Origin: Eucommia ulmoides
Taxonomy: Eukaryota; Streptophyta; Magnoliopsida; Garryales; Eucommiaceae
Length of the DNA stretch: 64,000 nt
Direction of reading: 5' to 3'
Assembly (NCBI GenBank): GCA_016647705.1
Contig: CM028340.1
Location: 8,123,001-8,187,000 of the forward strand
Shown here: positions 22,328 through 33,763 of the stretch, one piece after another
Position numbering within the stretch: the first letter of the stretch is position 1
Layout of the letters: the number at the start of each line of letters is the position of its first letter
The notes under the pieces: model-generated
The model's input: only the letters and a program-made list of their open reading frames with translations
What the model was told of the DNA's origin: nothing
Database searches by the model: none
Made by a program: the position numbers and the translations under genes

Positions 22328-22776
22328 TAAATTTCTATCTCAATTTCTATCTCAATTTATTGGAAGTAGGGATAGAAAAACAAAATTACTAACCAAACCC
22401 CACCTAAATGTCATTATTTTGGGACTTGTCATTCATTGTAAGAATAATGGGCTACTTTTATTGTTAATTGAGTTTTTTTTTTTTTTTTTTTCACATGAAG
22501 TGTCAATTGAGTTTGAACATCAATAAAATTCATATAACAAAAATAGTTATATGAAAAACACATTAAAAATAAAATAAAATTGTAATAATGAATAATTTAC
22601 TGAAATCATATTACCTACTTAGGTTTACAACCACTTTTGCTGCCTGTCCGAAAAGATCCCATGATACAATTATAGGTATATTTACCTGTCTCTTTACAAC
22701 TATAAGTTTCCTATACTCCATTCACACCTTACCTACTCACTAATGACCCCACCCCAACACCATGAGTGATGTGAAT

Positions 22777-22801
22777 CTCTCTCTCTCTCTACATACATAT
22801 A

Positions 22802-22834
<33 letters not shown>

Positions 22835-22842
22835 ACATATAC

Positions 22843-22873
<31 letters not shown>

Positions 22874-22875
22874 AG
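22777..22875 (+). repeat. Compound microsatellite (CT)n-(ACATAT)n-(TA)n
   Basis: CT dinucleotides at 22777-22788 are followed by ACATAT/ATACAT units and a TA run ending near 22873. Confidence 0.9.
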
Positions 22876-23020
22876 GAGCTGTTAAAATCATTAATACACG
22901 ATAAGATCTCTCTAAATGATATATAACAGATATGATAAAAATATAAAATTAAATGGTTGAGATTTTGCTGTATATCTCTCCAGTATATCTCAGTCGCACA
23001 AAAATAATGTATTGAACTTA

Positions 23021-23943
23021 GGTTATGTTTGGGTAAGAAATTTATTGGGGGGATTTAATTTAGTTAAGAGATTTCAAAATCTTCTTTTAATAAATTTCTT
23101 GTTTGGGTGTGTTTGGAATTTAGAAAAGAAGGATTTGTCAAATTCCTTGAAGAATGAATGGAAGGATTTGAAAATAATTTTGGGAGAGTTTGAATTTGTG
23201 AAATCCATTCTTCTTCCCTTTGCTCTTCGCACGAAGCCACGGTCATCGTCGTCGTTTCTTCTTCATTCAGAAGCCGCCTCGCCGTCTTCTAGGGTTCATA
23301 GTTGTCGTCGTTCGTCTAGGGTTCGTTGTTCGTCGATTTCGTTCGTCTACGGTTCGTCATCGTCGTCGTCTTCTTCTTCTTGCGGTGAAGCTGAAACCCC
23401 CTTCCTCGCCTCATTTGTCGTCTTTGTCGCCTCTTCTTCGTCGTCTGTCGCCACGGGTTCGCCGAAGTAGGGTTGAATTTCAAAAGCGAAATCGATTTCG
23501 ATTTCGAAACCAAATTAGAGTTTGAAATTGATTTCGTCAGTTTCGTTTTCAATTTCAAAATCGAATTAGAGTTCGAAATCAATTTCGAAATCTCAGTTTC
23601 GTTTTCGATTTTGAAATGGATTTTGTTCTTGGTTCAGTTTCGAATTAGGGTTCATGGATTTTGTTGTTGAATTTCGCCTCTTGTTTGTTGGTTCTTGGTT
23701 CTTGGTTCGGATGTTGTTCTTGGTTCATGTCCATGGTTGTTGGATCTTTTTTTTTTTTTTTTTTCAAAGAAGTTAGAAGTTAAAAAATAAAATACAAAAA
23801 TAAATTATCCAAATACTTCAGTTTAAATAATTATCCAAATAAGAAATTTGTGAAATAAAATGATATCAAAATCCAGGATTTTGAAATCCTTCCATTTTAC
23901 AAATTTCTTGAATTTATCACATCACTTATCCAGACACGCAACC
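23021..23943. mobile_element. Second MITE family, 923 bp, TSD TTA
   Basis: The left end GGTTATGTTTGGGTAAG pairs with the right end CTTATCCAGACACGCAACC, with some mismatches, and TTA flanks both sides (23018-23020, 23944-23946). Sub-terminal motifs also mirror each other ('tttgaaatc...aaatttctt'). The centre (23220-23460) is a TCGTCG/TTCTTC-rich run that gives false Ser/Arg-rich frames of up to 152 aa. A non-autonomous PIF/Harbinger-type element is the best reading. It is absent from copy A. Confidence 0.7.
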
Positions 23944-24494
23944 TTACATTATTTTGATTTATAATACAACGATGAAAATATTATTGCACTTTCAAAATGA
24001 TATTTTTTTTTTCTTTCTAAATGATACAACATAAAACTGAAAATAAAAAAAGTTCAAATTAATTTAAATATAAATACAACATAATTTGTGTATCGTTTGA
24101 AATTTGATTATCTATGTAGAAATAATTTTTTTTTGGGCTTGTCTTTCAATTTGTAAATTGTAGTACTTTTTAATTGATCAAGTGATGAATTATTCTAATT
24201 TAGTGCTTCATTTTAAGAATTAAAAAAGGCAAAATAATCATTGGGACCTATATGAAGCAGTAAATTAGTTGATTCCCTCTCTACTTTTTTTAATTAAAAT
24301 AAATTATGATCTTACGGAAGTTAAAGATCGAGCCACTTAATCGCATATTTGAATTCCACTCAATTAAGTAATTAAAACACTCACTAATTTTACAGGATCA
24401 TAACTTGAAGAAATATTTGCATATTAAGTTGAATTCAAATCAATAATTTTTTTTCTTAAATAATTCTCGATAATCATTATTAAGTGATGTGTTT

Positions 24495-25330
24495 AATTCC
24501 TCACAGCTATTTTTGTTTATTATAATGGTTGATTGAGATATTATTTTGAAACTGTTATTTAAACGAATGTGTTTGTGTAATTAAATTAGGCAAACAAGTA
24601 ATCGAAATATAGTTATTTATGACTATATTAAGAGATGATTAATTAAATTATAATTTGTTACCATTTTTTTGTGGAAGATATATTTTGGGTACATATTTAA
24701 TTGATATTTAGGGTAAGTAATGACATTAAATGAGGCAAACTTTCTTAATTAATTGACCATGTTGAATTCAACACAAGTTTTCCTAATTAAATTTAAATGA
24801 CACAATAATAATTTGTATGTTGCAAGATCAAATTTTCTAATTAAGTGATCATGTTGAATTCTAGATAGGTTATTTTTGTTTGCTAAATCGTTGTTTGACT
24901 TTTTATTTTGAAGCCATTGTTTAAAACAATGGGCTTATTCAAAATTTTCGATTTAAATGACCATGTTAAATTTAACACAAACTTTCCTAGTTAAATGACA
25001 CAATAATAATTTGTATGTTGAATTCAATAAAAGTTCGAATCCCAGTGATTAAAGTTTCCTAATTAACTAATCATGTTTAATTCCAAAAGATTTTTTTTTT
25101 TGCTTAAATGATTGATTGAGATATCTTTTTAAATAATATTATTTAGACGAATGCGATTGTATAATAATTAAATCATGCAATAAGCAATCAAATATAGTTA
25201 TATATGATTAAATTAAGAGATAATATGTAATAAAATTATAATTGATAACTACCCATTTTTTATGGAAGCTATATTTTGGGTGCATATTAATCGATATTTA
25301 GGGTACATACGCTATTAAATAAGGGCAAAT
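24495..25330 (+). repeat. Tandem repeat with period of about 610 bp
   Basis: 24500-24715 ('ttgattgagatattattttgaaac' through 'ttgatatttagggta') is repeated with changes at about 25110-25325. The intervening 24719-25110 is shared with copy A. Copy B thus holds one and a part units where copy A keeps only one border. Confidence 0.6.
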
Positions 25331-25772
25331 ATGTCTAAATATTATAGAAGGTATGAAATGTAAATCGAAAAAGTAGTAAAATAATTTGGTAATTTTCATC
25401 TATTTACGGAAGTTTCTGGTAACTGCCCTTTAAAAATACTTGAAGTAACTAGTTGTTCATTTTAGTTATAATTAGATGGTATTTCTTGTTTAATTAGAGT
25501 AAAATATAACTCCAAATTTTTAACTAGAATAAATAATTGTACGTCTTTTTTCAAACAAACAATATGTAAATTTAAAAAAATTTAAACGAAAAAATATACA
25601 ATTTCATTCATAAAAAATAGAGTTTTTTTATTGTTTTATCCTTACTAAAGAGTTAGTTTAGTAAAAAAATCTTTTATAAATAGTTATGTTATAATTTTGC
25701 CTTTTTAAGAAAAATTGTTAGTGTATAGTCCGTTGACCGTTAACCAAATTAATGAATGGACGTTTATACCAT

Positions 25773-25794
25773 TATATAAATCTAAAAACCCTAG
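25773..25794 (+). promoter_or_regulatory. TATA box next to a telo-box (AAACCCTA)
   Basis: TATATAAA at 25773-25780 is followed at 25786-25793 by AAACCCTA. This pairing is typical of plant ribosomal-protein and translation-related gene promoters. It lies in a stretch found only in copy B. No matching gene body follows, so it may be an orphan promoter fragment. Confidence 0.45.
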
Positions 25795-26046
25795 CTCTAT
25801 CTTATTTTACCCCTTTCAAAAGTTCAGCCTTCGTGCTTCCTCTCTCCATCTTTCTTCCGATTCGGATCCGCAACCTCACAAGCCATATCTTTTTCTCACA
25901 GCTCAAGTCCCACATCGATCGCCACCATGTTCACTGTGCTCATCGCTGTTCGTCGTGTTTGTTGTCGTTCGTCGTTCCCTAGTCTCGAGTTGTTGAAATT
26001 GAAGACCGGCATTGAGGTTGTGTTTTCGTTGCTCTGAAAGTGCCCA
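25795..26046 (+). other. Leader-like fragment with short ATG frame
   Basis: A pyrimidine-rich stretch (25800-25925) reads like a 5' UTR. An ATG in a CCACCATG context at 25927 opens a 36-codon frame ending in TGA at 26035-26037. The peptide is not recognised. The fragment ends where collinearity with copy A resumes (26047). It is most simply the first exon of a gene that was cut, or a captured piece. Confidence 0.3.
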
Positions 26047-26123
26047 AAATCAAATCACTCCGACAAGGGTTCCGGCGAGGACATTAGGTATCTCATTACC
26101 TATGGCAGCCGAGTGATGACGTC

Positions 26124-26288
26124 ATGCCGATGAGTAATATGTTGGGGGTATCGTCATACAATTTTGTTTCTGAGAACAATAACCAAAAGTTTCAGTGTCG
26201 CGATTTAACTTCCAATGCTAATTCCGACGACCCAATTGCCAACACTCAACCAATCTCATCCTCCTCTCTCCCTTTACAAAAAACATAA
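26124..26288 (+). other. Copy-B counterpart of the 54-codon frame
   Basis: ATG at 26124, TAA at 26286-26288, same length as the copy-A frame (1236-1400). About a dozen codons differ, mostly by replacement. The preceding TGACGTCA is kept. No recognised product. Confidence 0.3.
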
Positions 26289-27442
26289 CCCAAAAATCCG
26301 GTGTAGTCGCGTTTGGCATATACTCATTTTCGTTGTGATTTTGCAAAGTTTTTTTTTATCTATACCCATTTTTTTTTTTATAATTAATTGCAAAATCTAT
26401 ACTTATTTTTCAGACAAGAGAAATAAAAACCGTTTGGGAAATGGGTCTTCTCTGGACACGTTGATCTTATTTAAATAAAAAAATCATCGGAAAATGAGAT
26501 TTTAGTGGTTAAGACAATTTTTATTTTATTTTTGAAATATTGAGTGAAAATTCATACTGGATTGTGATTTGGTAAATGTTCGCAATAATTTGTTTTCATT
26601 GATCTTGATTTTTTTTTTTTAATGTTTTTTATTTGTTTTGAAATATTGATTGAACGTTCACACAAAAGTCAACATTCATAACAGATGAGTAAAATATTGG
26701 GTGAATATTGAGTAAAATATTATTTGAGATATTGATTAAAATATTGAGTGAATATTGAGAGAAATATTGTTATGAAATATTGATTGAAATATTAAGCGAA
26801 CATTCATAACAACACAATCAGTCCCGTTAGCATGTATAAAATGTTTAAAGTATATAAATATGTTAAATATTTTTATATTTAGTGAATGTTAACTCAATAT
26901 AAAATATTGATTGAATGTTCACATGTTGTTTTATCTCACAAAATGGTATTGTATGTAAATTATAAAAAAATGATTGTCAAAGAACAAATACTATTTTCTA
27001 AAAAATCTTTGAGGTAATGTAGCTGGAAGTCTATTTTATAGTTTCTATATCTTTGAAAGGCTAACTAATAAATTTCTCTAAAAAATAAGATAATTTAGAC
27101 AAACCTAAAAATATACAAATCCTTTTCTTCTTATTTTAAATGACAAAATTATCCTTACCACTCAAATACACTTCTCTATAATAAAAAAATTTACTCTCAT
27201 TCCACTCGCTCTCTCCCCCTTTACAAAAAAGGGAATCCTAACTCGAATCTTGGTTTTTTTTTTTTTGACATTTTGTTGTATCATGGATGATTACAAAGCA
27301 AATTCCTTGCCAAAATGTGGAATATATTTTTATTTTTATGTTTTTATTGCTTTATTTTTATCCTAATGATGACTGATTAGTGTTTTTTTAGACAGTAATA
27401 TGTATCTGAACTAGTTTAACGCATATCTTTACTAATTATCTT

Positions 27443-27600
27443 TGTTAAGATGATTGAAAAGTGAGAGAATGAATCATATATTAATATATATGAAAGAGAT
27501 ACTAATACAAACACCATATACACAAGTATATATAGGGGAATAGGGGATTAGGGTTTGCCCTAATGGGCCTAAGTGGGCTTAAGCCCATATTACATTAACT
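27443..27600 (-). repeat. 3' LTR of copia element (158 bp)
   Basis: Runs from TGTTAAGATG to ATTACATTAACT on the plus strand. The last base is T where the outer end of the 5' LTR has A, a single change in the terminal TG of the minus-strand LTR. Confidence 0.8.
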
Positions 27601-27613
27601 TCCCCCCTCAAAC

Positions 27614-30600
27614 TCAAGATGGTAAGTGGGATGTGAACTTGAATTTGGAAACTAGAGAGTGAAAACATTTGGGTGGATGAGTCTTAGTGAAAATGTTTGT
27701 TGTCTGATTGGCTGAACTGACGAATTGTAGATGAACTGTATTATGAATAATGTAATGACGGATGAAATGACAATCAGTCTCGATATGTTTTGTACGCTCA
27801 CGGAATACATCATTGTGAGCGATTTGAATAGCACTCATGTTGTTACAATATAGGGTAGTGGCAGCAGAAGAAGAGATGCCCATGTTAGCGAGCAGCCATC
27901 GAAGCCAGAGAAGTTCTTGAGTTGCATCAGTCATGGCACAATATTTAGCTTCAGTACTGGAGTGAACAACCACAATTTGTTTCTTACTACACCAGGAAAT
28001 AAGAGAATTGCCCAAAAATAAACAGTAGCCAGTGGTTGAACATATGTCGGTGGGGTTTCCAGCTCAATCGACATCAGAATAAGTTTGTAAGACGGGAACA
28101 GACTGAGCTGAGAAATGAAGCCCATGAAATAAATTACCCTTGACATACTGAAGAATGCGAAGAACAACCAAGTAATGGGTGGTCCGAGGAGCGGACAAGA
28201 ACTGACTGACCTAATGAACAACTTAGGCAATGTCAGGGCGAGTGACAGTAAGATATACAAGGTTTCCAACCAATTGGCGATATAAAGTGGCATCCTGAAG
28301 AGGTGAAACATCTAGTGGGGTAGGTCTGACGTTCGGCTCGAGAGGAGTAGTGACAATGGTTGAGTTAGTGATCCTAACTTTGGAAATGAGATCTGAGGCA
28401 TACTTGGCCTGAGAGAGAAAATATCAATCACAACCAGATGAGACTTCGAGGCCAAGAAAGTAGGTGAGCACGCCAAGATTTTTTTTTATCTCACATTGGC
28501 CACCGATGAACTTTTTGAGTTCAGAAATACTATGTAGATCATATCCAGTAATAACCATATCATCTATATACAGTAAAAGAAGGATAATACCGTTGGCAGT
28601 ATGATAAATAAATAGAGCCGAATCATAAGCACTAAGTGTGAACCCAAACTGATGAATAGTAGTGTTGAATTTGGTAAACCAAACACGTGGAGCATGTTTC
28701 AAACCATATAGGGCACGTCGAAGGCGACAAACTTATTTCGAGGGGTAACCAGGCCGGGAGGGGTATGCATATAGACTTTCTCAAGAATATATCCATTGAG
28801 AAATGTATTTTTGACATCCATTTGAAAGAGAGTCCATTTTCGAATGGCAGTGACGGTAAGAAGTGTACGAACAGATGTTAGCCTCGTCACTGGAAAAAAT
28901 GTTTCTTCATAATCAATGCCATATTCCTGAGTAAATCTCTTGGAAATAAGTCGGGATTTATATCATTCAACAGAGATATCAGAAAGCGTCTTGATCTTAA
29001 ACACATATTTGCACGCAATAGGAGTTTTTCCAGGGGGGTAGATTAACAATATCTTAGGTATGAGTTTCGGCAGGGGCCTGAAGTTTTTCGTCTATTGTTT
29101 TCTGCCTAAGAGGATTAGTATTAACCTCCTTATAGGATTAAGTCTCATGTAGATGAAGTATAGTAGAAAAATAATGAAAATTAGAAAGGTAATGTGGAGG
29201 ATGAGTTAATCTCGTAGATTGGCGCGGGTGATTTGGGGCTTGGGTTTCAAAAGAAGGCAGTACAAGATCATCTGCCACAGGAGAAATCTCAGGCATGGTC
29301 GTTGGAGTTGGAAGGGTGAGATCATTTGGTAGTTCTGAAGTGGATTTAGCTGGTGGGTCTGGGGTGGACTCAGTATAAGGTGTAGGGCTAGGCTCAACTG
29401 ATGGTACTGGAGTGAACTCAACAGTACCTGGAACTGTATCCTCTGGAAATAACTCAATGAATGGATCAATAAAGTATCTGGAGTTGGTGAGGGTGGACAT
29501 ATCAAATGACCGTAAGGAAGAAAACATTTGATGTTCTCAAAAAATAACATGTCGTTAGATACGAAGGGTTTTATAAATGGGATCCCAACATTAATACCCT
29601 TTATGTTTGATGCCATATCTAATAAAACAACACAGACGAGCCCTTGATTCCAGTTTGTTATGTTCATGTAGTTTGAGATGAACAAAACAAGCGTAACCAA
29701 AGACTTAGAGTTTAGAGTAATCGGGAGGTTTACCGAAAAGGCACTCAAATGGAGACTGATTTTGGATTGTAGTAGAAGGGACATGATTTATTGTGTAGAT
29801 GGTTGTGAAGGCAGCATCACCCCCAAAACGTTCAAGACATGATGAAGAAATGAGGAGAGCACGAATTGTGTCAAGAATATGTTTATGTTTGCATTCGGCT
29901 CGTCCATTTTGTTGGGATGTACTAGGACATGAGCGATGGGGGAGCGTGCTATTTTTGTGAAGTAGGTTAAGAAAATCACGATCCTTGTATTCCATTGCAT
30001 TATCTGAGCGAAAAAAAAAATTGATATTTCTAGAAAATTAGGTTTGAACCATAGAAGAAAACTCAAAATATATTTGTAATTGTTCGGATCAATGTTTCAT
30101 AAGAAACAACTATGTATATCGAGAGTAGTCGTCTACAAAGATAACAAAGTAACGACAACCATCCATCAAGGCATGGGAAGAAGACCCCCAAATATCAGAA
30201 TGAATTAGATCAAAAGGTGCAAGAGAAATAAACTGACTCTCTTTGAAAGGTAGGGCTAGTTATTTTGCAAGTTGGCAATGGATACATTTGAAGGACTCAT
30301 ATTGAACTGAACCTAACTAACCACTAGAGATAAGTAATTTGAGTTGGTTAGATTAAGTGTGACCTAAAAGAGCATGGAAAATTTAGGATAGTGAGAGAAA
30401 CATTGGTGGTTGTGGAGATAAAGATGAGGATGAGGAAGATGATTTCGGCGATGGTGGTGAAGTTACATAGGTTGATGAAGGGACATGTGGTTGTAGTGGT
30501 GGTAGAGTTGGAGATGGAATATGCAAACTGATAAGTTTAAATAGGCGTCCAACCTTACAACTAGTCCCAAGAGTTTCTCATTTTTGAGGATCCTGTACAC

Positions 30601-31189
30601 GACAACCACTATTAGAAAATATTACTTTAAATCGCAATTCACAAAGTTGCCCAACAAACAAGAGATTTAAGGCGAGTTTTGGAATCAAATATGTGTCAGG
30701 AATAGAAAGATGGGAAGTAGAAACTTGACTGGTATGGGTAACAAACATTTGAGAACCATCAGCGGTATGAATACTGGGGATATTCATTGTGGATGGTTTG
30801 GTTGAAAAAATATTGAGATCAGATGTCATGTGATTACAATAGGCAGAATCAAATAACCAAGAAGAGTTACCTATAGTAAATGAGAGAGCAAGGAAAAAGT
30901 TTGTACCATTACTATTTTTGGTGAAGATATGAAGGAAGAATGAGGCAAAATCTGTAATAGACATAGTGACAGTAGTGGAGGTAGAATCCGAACCCTCTTT
31001 GGCATTGATAATGAGCAAAAAACCCACAGACATCGTTGCTGAACCTGGAGAAACTATTGTCACGGATGGATTTAGAATGCTGAAATTGTCTAGGAACCGA
31101 TATTGATTCTTCAAGGATTGGGTCAAAATCGGGTGAACCGGTGTAGGAACCACACGAATATAATTGAAACTATATTCTATGAGTCTCAA
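27614..31189 (-). pseudogene. Broken copia pol (protease, integrase, RT, RNase H)
   Basis: On the minus strand, in order: protease around 30790-30850 (SSWLFDSAYCNHMTSDLNIF keeps the catalytic Asp-Ser), integrase 29995-29705 (SCPSTSQQNGRAECKHKHIL keeps the last catalytic-site neighbourhood; SPFECLFGKPPDYSKL), a Pro/Thr/Ser-rich linker (29527-29138), RT 28890-28424 (FQMDVKNTFLNGYI, PRVWFTKFNTT, LLLYIDDMVITG) and RNase H 28015-27614 (SSTEAKYCAMTDATQELLWL). Many frameshifts and stops separate these pieces. The gag part is hardly recognisable in 31200-31980. The family wording resembles Ale/Retrofit-like elements, but lineage is not proven. Confidence 0.9.
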
Positions 31190-31319
31190 ATCACAAAATG
31201 GTAGTCGAAAACAGAATCAGAACGTCAAAAAACCCAGGAACCGATCCAACTTTTCAAAAAATTAGTCTAAAAACGCCTGAATCGGTCAGAAGAAGATTAA
31301 ATAAAAAACCGGTGATGTG

Positions 31320-31625
31320 GCAGCTGACTGGTGGTCAGCGATAACGTGGCAGGACGGTCAAAGCTGACGTGTCAGGCACGTGGCAATAATGTGGCAAAAT
31401 AACCACGGATATGATGACGTGGACGATGATGTGTCTGATGACATGGCAATAATGTGTCGTTGACATGGATGCTGAATGGGCGCTTAATAGGCGTTGACTG
31501 GGTGGAGTTTAGGGCTGACGTGGCACCCAAAATAGCTAAAAGATGATGGTGACGCGTGAATCTCACGTGAAGAAACGTAATCAGATCTACGTCGCGCGTG
31601 TGGGCGCGTGAGATAAGCTACATGG
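31320..31625. other. Cluster of ACGT-core (G-box/ABRE-like) motifs inside the copia 5' region
   Basis: Within about 300 bp there are repeated ACGTGG, GACGTG and CACGTG-type cores (for example AACGTGGCA, TGACGTGTCA, GCACGTGGCA, TGACGTGGCAC, TCACGTGAAG) mixed with repeats of 'atgtggcaataatgtg'. It occupies the place of 5' leader or gag. The sequence may be only a degenerate repeat. ACGT cores are known plant bZIP targets. Confidence 0.5.
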
Positions 31626-31982
31626 ATGATTTTGCGTCATTAGATTTGTCTCATCGAGACGGTTCCGACGGTATATAGTGAGATGGATTTGGAGTTTTGG
31701 TTGAGGCGGTAGATCTCAAAATCCGAGACGACAAATGGTTGTGCTACTGCAAGCTGTTGAAGGCGCGTTGGGGCACGTTTGGACTCTGGTGGCAGTGATT
31801 TTTGTGGAATTGTGTTCGTCTTTGCAAGACGAAGACAGTGGTATGGTGGTTGTTGATACCGGAGAAGGGATGAAACATACAGTAGCGATGAAAGTTTTGG
31901 GAGAATAAGGATGGCGGCGGCGGCGGCAGCGACAACGTTAGGGTTGCGAAAATTTTATTGAGAATAGGTTCAGGAAATACTT

Positions 31983-31995
31983 GCTCTTGATACCA
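31983..31995 (-). other. Primer-binding site
   Basis: On the minus strand TGGTATCAAGAGC directly follows the LTR, close to the initiator-Met tRNA complement TGGTATCAGAGC used by many copia elements. Confidence 0.75.
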
Positions 31996-32034
31996 TGTTA
32001 GGTGGTTCCAACTTAAAATCATATTACATTAACA
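31996..32034 (-). repeat. 5' LTR remnant with internal deletion (39 bp)
   Basis: Both ends are kept: the PBS-side TGTTAGGTGGTT and the outer CATATTACATTAACA. About 120 bp of the middle present in the 3' LTR is absent. The promoter core would be lost, so the element cannot be transcribed from this LTR. Confidence 0.75.
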
Positions 32035-33477
32035 ATCTTTAATATTCTTCCATATCGATCTAATACATTCAAGATTTTACTTTTAAATTGTTTTCTAGAA
32101 TTTTACTCTTAGAGTGCACCTTGACAATAAACAAGGATATCACCCTAACTAATCGGGTTTTCAAAAATCGAAATATAAATATTCATCAAGGGTTTTAAAT
32201 AACTCAAGTAATTTGACTACTTTTTATTTTATTTTATACATAAGTAATTTGACTACTAATTATGGTAAAGTTCCACATTTGACTATAAATAATAATTAAA
32301 TAATTATATTATATTTTCTTCTCTTTGTCTTCACCTTCGGAGAAGTAGGTGAATGAGGAATTAGTCGGACGGTCCAATACGGGCACTAAGTAGTATATAG
32401 ACACACCTGCTCAATTGACATAAATACCCCCCAAAAAGATAAGAAAAATGCTTCAAGAAATAAAACAATAGAAAATGCTAAGGGTGCTTTTGGTTATTCA
32501 TCAATTTGTAAATTGTACTATTTTTAACCAATCAATTTATTAATTCTTACATCTTTTCAGTTAATTATTTTATTTTTAATTCAACTATTATTTTCTCATG
32601 TAATAAAAAAATATAATTTAATAAAATAAATAGAATATTTATTTATTCAAAAAAAAAAAAAAAAAGAAAAAAAACCATTTGTGGGGTTATTGTTGAAAGT
32701 CTACTAATTTAAAATTTTCACCCATTCAATTTACGACTTACAATATTTTTTTCAAAAATCTAAAAATATTGTATTACATAAAAGTCAATTTAATCTTTTC
32801 ATGTAAAAAATTACAATAATTTTTATGGTATACAGTGAGTTTAGACTTTTGACAGATATTTAACTTTTCAAAAAATTATTATACCAAATTCAATATTGAA
32901 TTGAAAATTTTGGGCTGATAATAAAACAAAAATCTATTATTAAATAGAGTAATTTAAAAAACCTCTAAATAAATATGGTGATATTCATCTCCACAACAAC
33001 ATTTATAATTAGCCGTAAAAAACGGATATAGGAAAAATAGTGCAAAAAAAAAAAAAGAAAATATTTTGGGTTGATTATAATATCGATTTATGTGAACTAA
33101 TGACGGACCGGGCGGTTGCGGCGGTGGAAGGTGGCAAAAGGAGTGTGTAATCCAGCTACATTTCACATGTGAAGGCGGAGGAAGTCGGTGGTTTGGAATC
33201 AACGGCCGTGTCAGTTATCACCGCCGGCCGGCAACGACCACCTAACTCTTTGACTTAAAAAAAAAACTCTCCGAAGTACAACTATCCCCGCTTTTGGCTA
33301 CAGAAAACAAGAACACAAGACGATTAATTTGGTGTGAAAAGGAAAAGACGAAAAAGGGGAGCACAAAAGTTGATTATAGTATAGGTCTTTAGGTAATATT
33401 TTAAGGGAAAAAATATATTTAATTTTAGGATAATTCGGTACGACTTCTTAGATAAAATTATCCTTTTTTTTTTTTTT

Positions 33478-33560
33478 AATAAAAATCCCAATTTTAAAAC
33501 TACCTTATTTTTATGATGAAAATGCCCTTCAATTATTATATTTTAACAATAGAAACTAAC
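33478..33560 (+). repeat. Remnant matching the right end of the copy-A MULE-like element
   Basis: The stretch AATCCCAATTTTAAAACTAC onward parallels 7393-7475 closely, and it directly follows (about 70 bp) the last base of A/B collinearity at 33405. Either copy B once held the same MULE and lost its body, or this is an independent relative. Confidence 0.6.
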
Positions 33561-33616
33561 CACTAAAAAGAAAATTGAAAGATTAATAAACTGTTACTTT
33601 TCAATGATGATGTAAT

Positions 33617-33617
<1 letters not shown>

Positions 33618-33660
<43 letters not shown>
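33618..33660 (+). repeat. (TA)n microsatellite
   Basis: About 20 uninterrupted AT dinucleotides, inside the probable 3' LTR region of the third copia element. Confidence 0.95.
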
Positions 33661-33662
<2 letters not shown>

Positions 33663-33763
33663 TCTAGAGTTATACACGAAAATGGAAACTACATTAATGG
33701 GTAATATGTACACTTAATTTATGAGATTTGACTTTTCCTTATTTTTCATGTCAATTCCATAAC

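Larger units (their letters stand above)
27443..32034 (-). mobile_element. Ty1/copia retrotransposon with perfect 5-bp target duplication
   Basis: The element is flanked by ATCTT on both sides (27438-27442 and 32035-32039). The same ATCTT stands alone at 3088-3092 in copy A, an empty site. Outer ends are TG (27443) and CA (32033-32034). On the minus strand a primer-binding site (TGGTATCAAGAGC, 31995-31983) follows the 5' LTR remnant, and a polypurine tract (TGAGGGGGGA, 27610-27601) precedes the 3' LTR. Protease, integrase, RT and RNase H remnants lie between. The whole is 4592 bp, all minus strand, and inactive. Confidence 0.95.
20881..33560 (+). repeat. Segmental duplication, copy B
   Basis: Counterpart of 1-7475 in the same orientation. 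Sequence present only in B: 21537-24714 (with two MITEs), 25166-26046 (promoter-like fragment) and 27443-32034 (copia element). Missing in B: the MITE of 2165-2670 and nearly all of the MULE-like element. Collinearity is lost beyond about 33560, where a third copia element begins. Confidence 0.9.

Noticed and set aside
22777..22875. CRISPR-like periodicity
   Set aside because: It is a simple microsatellite; nothing in the window is prokaryotic.
23012..23582. 152-aa and 101-aa Ser/Arg-rich frames
   Set aside because: Translation of a TCGTCG/TTCTTC repeat in a MITE centre; equally long frames exist on the other strand.
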